Virus record (IMG/VR): IMGVR_UViG_3300031963_000148
Location: 1-61,832 of that record
Reading direction: 5' to 3' (one strand)
Source of the DNA: a virus
DNA length: 61,832 bases
Positions 27,988-33,105 of this stretch are shown here, piece by piece (within the stretch, counting starts at the first letter, position 1; the number at the start of each line of letters is the position of its first letter). The position numbers and the translations under genes were made by a program. The notes beneath the pieces are model-generated. The model searched no databases, was not told the DNA's origin, and saw only the letters and a list, made by a program, of their open reading frames with translations.

Positions 27988-28017
27988 GGGCCCCTGAGAT
28001 TGTCCTAGTAGTATGAG
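27988..28017 (+). promoter_or_regulatory. 30-bp repeated element, copy 13 of 14
   Basis: GGGCCCCTGAGATTGTCC, spacer TAG, TAGTATGAG. Starts 14 nt after a stop. Its ATG is in frame with the next gene; the alternative ATG is 15 nt on. Confidence 0.7.
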
Positions 28018-28285
28018 CACTTCCCAAATGTCTTTCCCTTATCTCCACATCGACAATAGCACTCTTGCTAATCACACTTCGATCTTTTTTAAGGTCAGTG
28101 CTGATACTCAAGATTCCTGGATTAACAACATTTTCCATAACTCACGATATGGAATCTTCTGTCTTGCTGATGGCAAACTGGAACTGATTTCAAAAGGTTT
28201 GAATACAACCAAGTTCCGCAAGTGTAAGTGCAATGATGAGCCAACTGCACTGCAAAAGATTCAACAATGGATGGATAAGTTCTGA
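28013..28285 (+). CDS. small protein, unknown function
   Basis: 90 residues from the element ATG or 85 from the ATG at 28028 (MSFPYLHIDNSTLANH). Middle WINNIFHNSRYGIFCLADGK and a Lys/Cys turn (FRKCKCNDEP), then a helix. TGATG overlap with the first of two paralogous small genes. Confidence 0.6.
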   Translation: MSTSQMSFPYLHIDNSTLANHTSIFFKVSADTQDSWINNIFHNSRYGIFCLADGKLELISKGLNTTKFRKCKCNDEPTALQKIQQWMDKF

Positions 28286-28419
28286 TGTTCACCATTCGCT
28301 ACTTTACGCCTTATCAACAACAATGGAGAACGCAATCATTCTCTACACTTGATGAAGCACAACGCATGATAGAGTTCTATAAATCGTGTGGTAGTCCTGC
28401 TGAATTAGTAACACAATGA
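28285..28419 (+). CDS. small protein, tandem paralog 1
   Basis: 44 residues: MFTIRYFTPYQQQWRTQS, then FSTLDEAQRMIEFYKSCGSP. The next gene has the same plan (strand, FST-x-x-EA-x-RM helix, Gly turn), so a local tandem duplication is evident. Overlaps on both sides. Confidence 0.6.
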   Translation: MFTIRYFTPYQQQWRTQSFSTLDEAQRMIEFYKSCGSPAELVTQ

Positions 28420-28553
28420 GAACAACGATTCGCTGGTTTTGTCCTTACTCTCAAGGATGGAAGTTTCAAGGTTTCAGTACCTACAATGAAGCAGAAAGAA
28501 TGGTTGATTTCTATACACGAGCAGGAACGATTGCAACCATTATGACATACTGA
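28416..28553 (+). CDS. small protein, tandem paralog 2
   Basis: 45 residues: MRTTIRWFCPYSQGWKFQG, then FSTYNEAERMVDFYTRAGTI. Aligns with the previous 44-residue protein along its whole length. ATGA overlap. Unknown function. Confidence 0.6.
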   Translation: MRTTIRWFCPYSQGWKFQGFSTYNEAERMVDFYTRAGTIATIMTY

Positions 28554-28574
28554 TTCACTCCAGTTCATTATACT
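28546..28574 (+). promoter_or_regulatory. possible promoter, same form as the one at 18088
   Basis: CATACTGA, 13 bp, ATTATACT, 11 nt before the gene at 28585. Shares block sequence and spacing with 18088. Weak -35. Confidence 0.3.
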
Positions 28575-28584
28575 TTTTTCCAAA

Positions 28585-28821
28585 ATGTTACTCTCCAAAG
28601 CATCATTCAACGATCAACAAGTTCTCCCCTTCATTGTAAAGAAAGAGAAGGAAAGAAGTGAGGATGGTAGTTACTCACTGCACCTATTCTCCCGAATTGT
28701 TATGACGAAGGAAGGCAAGAAGTATAGGTATTTGCCTCTACGATTTGAAGGTGAAGAAGCACGATTCCGCAAACGTAGCGATGCAGAGGATTATGCTCGT
28801 TACCGATTAGCACTTGATTGA
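28585..28821 (+). CDS. small basic protein, unknown function
   Basis: 78 residues, MLLSKASFNDQQVLPFIVKK at its start, strand-rich with KEGKKYRYLPLRF and a helix (RKRSDAEDYARYRLALD). Last gene before a strong terminator and the gene-free stretch. Confidence 0.6.
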   Translation: MLLSKASFNDQQVLPFIVKKEKERSEDGSYSLHLFSRIVMTKEGKKYRYLPLRFEGEEARFRKRSDAEDYARYRLALD

Positions 28822-28831
28822 ATACACATAG

Positions 28832-28856
28832 AGAGGGGATCTAACCCCTCTTTTTT
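28832..28856 (+). terminator. strong rho-independent terminator
   Basis: AGAGGGG, loop ATCTAA, CCCCTCT, then six T. Closes the element-rich gene block. Confidence 0.88.
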
Positions 28857-28930
28857 AATGCCTAAAAACGTGATTTAGTGTCAAAAATGTATTAAAACGT
28901 TTAATAAAGCCTTTTTTAAATATAGCTGAG

Positions 28931-28973
28931 TTTTCAACAGCCTTGTGGAAAAGCTTGTGGAATCTGTGGAATA
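28931..28973. repeat. cluster of DnaA-box-like 9-mers
   Basis: TGTGGAAAA (28944-28952) is the exact complement of the cyanobacterial DnaA box TTTTCCACA. TGTGGAATC (28956) and TGTGGAATA (28965) differ in one or two bases, and TTTTCAACA (28931) is a one-mismatch box on the other strand. Three same-direction copies lie within 30 bp. Confidence 0.5.
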
Positions 28974-28977
28974 AAGC

Positions 28978-29028
28978 CCTTTTAAATCCTTCTAGACCCC
29001 GTAACTTATGCCTTTTAAATCCTTCTAG
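28978..29028 (+). repeat. 18-bp direct repeat, two exact copies
   Basis: CCTTTTAAATCCTTCTAG at 28978-28995 and again at 29011-29028, 33 bp apart. A looser relative (CCTTTTTTAAAT) lies near 28911. Confidence 0.75.
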
Positions 29029-29151
29029 GTCTTGTGATCTTTGCGTGCAAGCTATCACACACTCTCCAAAATGTCAAGCACCCCGACGTTTCCAAATCCC
29101 CACAATCACCCTCATAAAATATCAACACCCCTCATAAATACACCCAAGGTC

Positions 29152-29180
29152 TTGACACATTGCCCCCAGCATCTTATAGT
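29152..29180 (+). promoter_or_regulatory. strong sigma70-like promoter
   Basis: TTGACA (perfect), 17-bp spacer, TATAGT. Transcription should start near 29187, 23 nt before the ATG at 29210. Confidence 0.8.
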
Positions 29181-29209
29181 AGCCACAGTAACACTCACGG
29201 AGCACACTT

Positions 29210-29383
29210 ATGTCGGTTGCGTATCGCCAAGCCCAGAAGCAGCGTTATAGGGTCACTCTAGAGCTTGAGGTCTTCGAAGACTTCGACCCGCATCAACTTG
29301 ACTGGGATAAAGTATTCAAATTGGAACCAGCTGAGCGTGTGTCAGCTTATGTGGAAGACCTCAGCCGTCCTGATAAGTGGTAA
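29210..29383 (+). CDS. small conserved cyanophage-type protein
   Basis: 57 residues: MSVAYRQAQKQRYRVTLELE, VFEDFDPHQLDWDKVF, LEPAERVSAYVEDLSRPDKW. I recall close relatives in many cyanophages, always this short. Directly behind the best sigma70-like promoter in the window, so probably expressed early and strongly. Function unknown. Confidence 0.7.
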   Translation: MSVAYRQAQKQRYRVTLELEVFEDFDPHQLDWDKVFKLEPAERVSAYVEDLSRPDKW

Positions 29384-29409
29384 CTCATACCGACTGAGTG
29401 AGTATTATT

Positions 29410-29439
29410 GGGCCCCTGAGATTGTCCCCATAGTGTAAG
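29410..29439 (+). promoter_or_regulatory. 30-bp repeated element, copy 14 of 14
   Basis: GGGCCCCTGAGATTGTCC, spacer CCA, TAGTGTAAG. Starts 27 nt after a stop and 16 nt before the next ATG. TTGTCC and GGACAA form a 6-bp inverted repeat here. Rightmost copy; none seen in the virion module. Confidence 0.7.
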
Positions 29440-29454
29440 GACAACCACTCACAG

Positions 29455-29712
29455 ATGACTACCACTTATCAACGCAACATTCTCTCCACTGAGTATAATG
29501 GTTGGGAGAATTATGAGACCTGGAATGTTGCTCTCTGGATTAACAATGATGAGGGTTTGTATCACCTTGCGATGGAAGCAGGTAACTATGAAGACTTCGT
29601 AGATGCACTAGAGGCGTGTTCTTTCAACTCACTAAAGACGCCTGATGGAGTATCATTCAAGGACCCGAAAGTTAACGTGATTCAGATTAACTCTGACGTG
29701 TTTGATTTCTAG
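29455..29712 (+). CDS. conserved cyanophage-type protein, unknown function
   Basis: 85 residues with NGWENYETWNVALWINNDEG, then helices around YHLAMEAGNYEDFVDAL. The ENYETWNVALWI motif is one I know from many phages of cyanobacteria and other hosts, without function. Single gene between element copy 14 and the next promoter region. Confidence 0.7.
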   Translation: MTTTYQRNILSTEYNGWENYETWNVALWINNDEGLYHLAMEAGNYEDFVDALEACSFNSLKTPDGVSFKDPKVNVIQINSDVFDF

Positions 29713-29758
29713 TCTTAAGTAACACTCACTCCTGTCGCATGAGTATAAACTAGGCACG

Positions 29759-29786
29759 TTCCAGGAAGTAGCACAACTGCTACAAT
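29759..29786 (+). promoter_or_regulatory. possible promoter overlapped by a hairpin
   Basis: TTCCAG, 16-bp spacer, TACAAT. GTAGCA (29768-29773) and TGCTAC (29778-29783) form a 6-bp hairpin that overlaps the -10. No T-run follows. Would give a leader of about 50 nt for the gene at 29845. Confidence 0.35.
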
Positions 29787-29844
29787 GAGAGGACTAGGGA
29801 CACTCTCACCCAACACACAGTTCACAACACTTTTCTTCTTTATT

Positions 29845-30015
29845 ATGTCCAAGCAAGTTCTTCTTTCTCTGCTGGCACAAGGTAACACTGGCAGCGAGAT
29901 TCTGTCCATTCTGGATGCACTCACTGCTGATAATGTGAGTGGTTTTGATTATATCGAGTCGCCGCAACTTGAGTCTGCTCTGGGTATTCCTACTCTGGAG
30001 GAAATCGCGTTCTGA
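29845..30015 (+). CDS. small conserved cyanophage-type protein
   Basis: 56 residues: MSKQVLLSLLAQGNTGSEIL, SILDALTADNVSGFDYIE and a LGIPTLEEIAF end. I recognise the SLLAQGNTGxEILxILD start from many cyanophages. The start was taken at this Met instead of a longer frame through the leader. Function unknown. Confidence 0.7.
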   Translation: MSKQVLLSLLAQGNTGSEILSILDALTADNVSGFDYIESPQLESALGIPTLEEIAF

Positions 30016-30029
30016 TATAGTCTAACTGT

Positions 30030-30069
30030 GTGCCCCTTGGTTGACACTGAGGGGCACTTATGTTATGCT
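30030..30069 (+). promoter_or_regulatory. sigma70-like promoter overlapped by a perfect palindrome
   Basis: GTGCCCCT (30030-30037) and AGGGGCAC (30050-30057) are exact 8-bp arms. TTGACA (30041-30046) lies between them; 17-bp spacer; TATGCT (30064-30069). The arms flank the -35, as an operator would. Start of transcription would be about 30075. Confidence 0.6.
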
Positions 30070-30074
30070 TGGTG

Positions 30075-30140
30075 ATGACAGTGGTTCGGCAGTGTTTTGC
30101 GCCGTTCGTTTATATCGTCGCGGCGGCGTTGCGGTTATAA
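30075..30140 (+). CDS. possible 21-residue hydrophobic peptide
   Basis: MTVVRQCFAPFVYIVAAALRL, one short hydrophobic helix (20 residues plus the final Leu). The ATG coincides with the expected transcription start of the promoter upstream, so the mRNA would be leaderless. GC-rich for this genome. Real only if conserved elsewhere. Confidence 0.3.
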   Translation: MTVVRQCFAPFVYIVAAALRL

Positions 30141-30200
30141 AAAACCCAAACTACCCTAACCTACAGAGGTGACAAATCGACCGAGCTATATCAATCTCTT

Positions 30201-30383
30201 AAAAATTTTCCGGAAGGTATGAGAAGACAAAAAACCCCCTATTGGAATTTTTGGAAGGTTGTCTTTGAGGGGTGGTTAATACGGTATCCGGGGAAGGTAT
30301 TCCGAATCATTGGAGTGCCCCTTGGAGTACTGATAGTAATGATATATAATGCGATGGTTAAATAAAAATTCCGGAAAATTTTT
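30201..30383. repeat. 15-bp inverted repeat around a small gene
   Basis: AAAAATTTTCCGGAA at 30201-30215 is exactly complementary to TTCCGGAAAATTTTT at 30369-30383. Each arm contains the palindrome TTCCGGAA and lies just before a start codon (30219 and 30386). Confidence 0.65.
30219..30365 (+). CDS. 48-residue membrane protein
   Basis: Starts after GGAAGG (MRRQKTPYWNFWKVVFEGW), then RYPGKVFRIIGVPLGVLIV and MIYNAMVK. One clear membrane helix (about 29-45) preceded by a Trp/Arg-rich interface segment, a plan I associate with short cyanophage proteins at this spot before the structural genes. Function unknown. Confidence 0.6.
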   Translation: MRRQKTPYWNFWKVVFEGWLIRYPGKVFRIIGVPLGVLIVMIYNAMVK

Positions 30384-30385
30384 TT

Positions 30386-30586
30386 ATGAGAAAAGAAGAG
30401 AAGGTATATCACATATATGCAAAGGACAGGTGCATCTATCACAGTTTATCAGAGGAAAAATTTTCTGAGACCTGGGAGATGTTGCACAGAATGGTTGAGT
30501 TTCTTGATATGAATATTTGTAGGGAAGATTTGCAGTATGAAGAGCTAGTTCTGAGCAAAGAAGTTGTATTGAATTCTTCGCATTAG
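30386..30586 (+). CDS. small conserved cyanophage-type protein
   Basis: 66 residues: MRKEEKVYHIYAKDRCIYHS, then LSEEKFSETWEMLHRMVEFL and a LNSSH end. I recall a family with the same HIYAKD.CIYHSLSEEEF pattern in cyanophages, near the virion genes. Function unknown. Confidence 0.72.
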   Translation: MRKEEKVYHIYAKDRCIYHSLSEEKFSETWEMLHRMVEFLDMNICREDLQYEELVLSKEVVLNSSH

Positions 30587-30591
30587 GTAAA

Positions 30592-30621
30592 TTGACAAAA
30601 GCATATATAGACTGTTAAAAT
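30592..30621 (+). promoter_or_regulatory. sigma70-like promoter
   Basis: TTGACA (perfect), 18-bp spacer, TAAAAT. Transcription should start near 30628, about 18 nt before the next ATG. Confidence 0.7.
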
Positions 30622-30645
30622 TGATGTTGAAGGTTATTTTAACTT

Positions 30646-31413
30646 ATGGCAAAAGGATTCACTGTTAAAGCTACTGCACCTAAACCCAAAGAACAAGAAT
30701 GGGATTATGATGCAATTAAAGAACGAATGAAAGGTAAATCAATTGTCTTCTGTCTACCTGGACGAGGATGTTCATTTATTTTTCTCAAAGCATTTGTACA
30801 ACTTTGCTTTGATTTAGTACAAAATGGAATGAGTATTCAAATTTCTCAAGATTACTCATCAATGGTAAACTTTGCACGTTGTAAGGTACTTGGAGCAAAT
30901 GTTCTAAGGGGACCAAAGCAAATTCCTTGGGATGGAAAACTACAATATGATTATCAACTATGGATTGATAGTGATATTGTTTTTACAACTGAAAAATTCT
31001 GGCAACTCTGTGATGTTGCTCTTCCTGCTGAAGGAGAAGAGCGTGAAATTGTCGCTGGTTGGTATGCAACTGAAGATGGTCACACAACTTCTGTCGCACA
31101 CTGGTTAGAGGAAGATGATTTCCGTAAGAATGGTGGAGTGATGAATCATGAAACTGTAGAATCTATCAGCAAGCGTCGTAAGCCATTCACTGTTGATTAT
31201 ACAGGTTTTGGATGGGTTATGATTAAGAATGGTGTCTTTGAAAATCTAGAATATCCTTGGTTTGCACCTAAGATGCAAGTCTTTGAATCTGGAGCAGTTC
31301 AAGATATGTGTGGAGAAGATGTTTCATTCTGTCTTGATGCAAAGGAAGAGGGATTTGAAATCTGGTGCGATCCTCGTATTAGAGTTGGACACGAAAAAAC
31401 TCGCGTAATCTAA
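30646..31413 (+). CDS. glycosyltransferase-like protein (GT-A fold)
   Basis: 255 residues. KSIVFCLPGRGCSFIFL (31-47) is the nucleotide-binding first strand region, LWIDSDIVF (105-113) carries the DxD motif that holds the metal and sugar nucleotide, GFGWVMIKNGVFE and a C-terminal GEDVSFCLDAKEEG complete the pattern of family-2-like glycosyltransferases seen before the structural genes in cyanophages. Could modify virion proteins, phage DNA or host surface sugars. Behind its own sigma70-like promoter. Confidence 0.78.
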   Translation: MAKGFTVKATAPKPKEQEWDYDAIKERMKGKSIVFCLPGRGCSFIFLKAFVQLCFDLVQNGMSIQISQDYSSMVNFARCKVLGANVLRGPKQIPWDGKLQYDYQLWIDSDIVFTTEKFWQLCDVALPAEGEEREIVAGWYATEDGHTTSVAHWLEEDDFRKNGGVMNHETVESISKRRKPFTVDYTGFGWVMIKNGVFENLEYPWFAPKMQVFESGAVQDMCGEDVSFCLDAKEEGFEIWCDPRIRVGHEKTRVI

Positions 31414-31568
31414 TGAAATACAACGTACTTTACAAAGGACGTAAAATTTATACAGACCTCAGTGCAGAAGAATGTACTGAGGTTATTCAAGACTTATCTG
31501 AGCGTTTTTACTCGGATGAAGATGTTGATCCTAATTTAATTGAACTGGAGGAAATTAACGATGGCTAA
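31413..31568 (+). CDS. 51-residue acidic protein
   Basis: MKYNVLYKGRKIYTDLSAEE at its start, CTEVIQDLSERFYSDED and an acidic end. Beta-beta-alpha plan. TAATG overlap with the glycosyltransferase gene; its last codons carry GGAGG for the next gene. Confidence 0.6.
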   Translation: MKYNVLYKGRKIYTDLSAEECTEVIQDLSERFYSDEDVDPNLIELEEINDG

Positions 31569-31701
31569 AGGTGGAAGTAATAAGACTGTGTTCGAAGCCG
31601 GAGCACCGAAGAAGACTCGTCAAGGTCGTTCTTCTCGTACACTACTCAGTGCAACCTCTCGTAATGGACGTAAGAAAAGGTATCGCGGACAAGGAAAATA
31701 A
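31561..31701 (+). CDS. 46-residue basic protein, conserved cyanophage type
   Basis: MAKGGSNKTVFEAGAPKKTR, QGRSSRTLLSATSRNGRKKR, YRGQGK. About one third Lys/Arg, no hydrophobic core, so probably disordered and nucleic-acid-binding. I recall nearly invariant relatives in cyanophages. GGAGG 9 nt before the ATG; terminator right after. Confidence 0.75.
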   Translation: MAKGGSNKTVFEAGAPKKTRQGRSSRTLLSATSRNGRKKRYRGQGK

Positions 31702-31710
31702 TATAGATAG

Positions 31711-31735
31711 AGCAGGAAGAAATTCCTGCTTTTTT
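31711..31735 (+). terminator. rho-independent terminator
   Basis: AGCAGGAA, loop GAAA, TTCCTGCT, then five more T. Separates the early-type genes from the virion module. Confidence 0.88.
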
Positions 31736-31746
31736 ATTATAAATTT

Positions 31747-32430
31747 ATGGCATATTTAAATCACAATCTTCCCACAATTACTTGTTACATTCGTAATGAA
31801 TTTCTTTATAATCATAAAAAAGGTTATGGGGAGGTAACTTTATGCGACATGCATTCCGTAGCGTCCTTAGAGAAGCACGTACCCCTCTTTGAGGCATTTT
31901 TAGAGAATGGGGTGAACTGGACTCGAAGACCTATTCATGCATTTTGTTGGAAGCCAGACGCACCAGTTCCAAAATTGGAAGAATGTATGTGGTGGGATTG
32001 CTTTTCTCCTTATATTGATGTTCAAGTACGTTCAAGACTTGCTAACTTACGTGCGGAACTTATTAATTATAGAGGAGAAAAGAATGAAGGAACGTATATG
32101 TTCACTCTTGATTGGTCATGGGAATCAAAATCAACTCTGAACACTAACTTTAGTGAGACTCCAGAGCATAAATGCGCTCATTTTTTTAAGATGGACGATG
32201 GTAATTTTTATGCATACCCAAATAATAAAATTTTATGGTATGATGATGCATGGACTAAGAACAGAATTACCAAAAATCCAGGATACGAAATTGATTTAAC
32301 CGAATATTCAGTCGAAAATCGTCGCAAAATTGAAACTTCAGACGATTTTATGTACGAAATTACAAAAATTCGGGATAGCAACCCCGTAAAAAGTTCTGAT
32401 TTTAACGAATCAGGAGCAAAAAATGACTAA
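31747..32430 (+). CDS. conserved protein at the head of the virion module
   Basis: 227 residues: MAYLNHNLPTITCYIRNEFL, YGEVTLCDMHSVASLEKHVP, ECMWWDCFSPYIDVQ and YMFTLDWSWESKSTLN. I associate this protein with the position just before gp25 in cyanophages; function unproven. A TATAAATT lies 2 nt before the ATG. Next gene overlaps by 8 nt. Confidence 0.7.
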   Translation: MAYLNHNLPTITCYIRNEFLYNHKKGYGEVTLCDMHSVASLEKHVPLFEAFLENGVNWTRRPIHAFCWKPDAPVPKLEECMWWDCFSPYIDVQVRSRLANLRAELINYRGEKNEGTYMFTLDWSWESKSTLNTNFSETPEHKCAHFFKMDDGNFYAYPNNKILWYDDAWTKNRITKNPGYEIDLTEYSVENRRKIETSDDFMYEITKIRDSNPVKSSDFNESGAKND

Positions 32431-32674
32431 AAAAGTTGATAAAGACCAAAATTTCATGAAAAATGAGTGGGGAACTCAATTTTTAGCTAGTGAATATGGT
32501 TGGGAGACCAAAATAGAGAAGCAAAAAATGCTTCGTGAGATTGCAAACGACGAAATAACTCCCAAAAAGCATGATTTTTTCTACCAAAATGAAATTCACT
32601 CAAAAATACGAAATGATGAAGATTATGATGACTGGAGTTATGGTACAGAACCCGTATATGAAGTAAAACCTTAA
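32423..32674 (+). CDS. small protein before gp25, unknown function
   Basis: 83 residues, MTKKVDKDQNFMKNEWGTQF at the start, charged helix in the middle, YDDWSYGTEPVYEVKP end. Always-paired appearance with the previous gene is suggested by the overlap. Possibly baseplate-related. Confidence 0.6.
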   Translation: MTKKVDKDQNFMKNEWGTQFLASEYGWETKIEKQKMLREIANDEITPKKHDFFYQNEIHSKIRNDEDYDDWSYGTEPVYEVKP

Positions 32675-32680
32675 TAAATA
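32673..32680 (+). promoter_or_regulatory. T4-type late promoter
   Basis: AATAAATA overlapping the previous stop codon, 23 nt before gp25. Confidence 0.6.
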
Positions 32681-32703
32681 AGATAGATTTATTTTTTATT
32701 CTT

Positions 32704-33105
32704 ATGCCTTTAGAAAGGACAAGTCAAGGCTTTAAGGATTTGAGTATGTCTTTTCTTACAAATCCATTGAATTATGATCTAATTGCACTTAATAATGAAA
32801 CAGCGATTTCTCGTTCCATAAGAAATTTGATTTTTACAGTAAATGGAGAGAGAATTTATAATCAAAATCTTGGTTCCAGAGTATCTAGATTTTTATTTGA
32901 AAATATTGATGAAAATACTGCAATTGCATTGAAGGATGAAATTGAATACACTATCGTAAACTTTGAACCAAGAGTTGAGTTGCTCGATACCATTATTGTT
33001 CCCAATTATGACAATAATGAATTCAATGTCACTATTATATACAACATTATAGGCATTGATGTGCCATCACAACAACTAACGTTCGCTCTAGAACCTACAC
33101 GATAA
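32704..33105 (+). CDS. 25: baseplate wedge subunit gp25
   Basis: 133 residues (T4 gp25 has 132). GPW/gp25 family: LERTSQGFKDLSMSF, ISRSIRNLIFTVNGERIYNQ, LGSRVSRFLFENID and the C-terminal VTIIYNI strand. gp25 joins gp6, gp7 and gp53 in the baseplate wedge and resembles sheath-initiating proteins of contractile tails. Late promoter upstream; ends in TAATG with gp6. Confidence 0.92.
   Translation: MPLERTSQGFKDLSMSFLTNPLNYDLIALNNETAISRSIRNLIFTVNGERIYNQNLGSRVSRFLFENIDENTAIALKDEIEYTIVNFEPRVELLDTIIVPNYDNNEFNVTIIYNIIGIDVPSQQLTFALEPTR

Larger units (their letters stand above)
28857..29151. other. gene-free AT-rich stretch, replication-origin candidate
   Basis: No gene is supported here. It holds an AT-rich segment (28857-28930), a cluster of DnaA-box-like 9-mers, an exact 18-bp direct repeat and a late-promoter-like CATAAATA (29133-29140). 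A strong terminator lies left and a strong promoter right. These are features of origins; the phage origin type in this group is not known to me. Confidence 0.4.

Noticed and set aside
28943-29250. Short open frames in the gene-free stretch (65 and 69 residues)
   Set aside because: They run through the DnaA-box cluster, the 18-bp repeat and the promoter at 29152, lack ribosome sites and look like no known protein.
14219-29439. The 14 repeats as a CRISPR array
   Set aside because: Spacing varies from about 170 bp to several kb and genes lie between the copies; no spacers and no cas genes.
29713-29758. Possible further copy of the 30-bp element
   Set aside because: No GGGCCC or GATTGTCC block; only a short GAGTATAAAC resembles the end.
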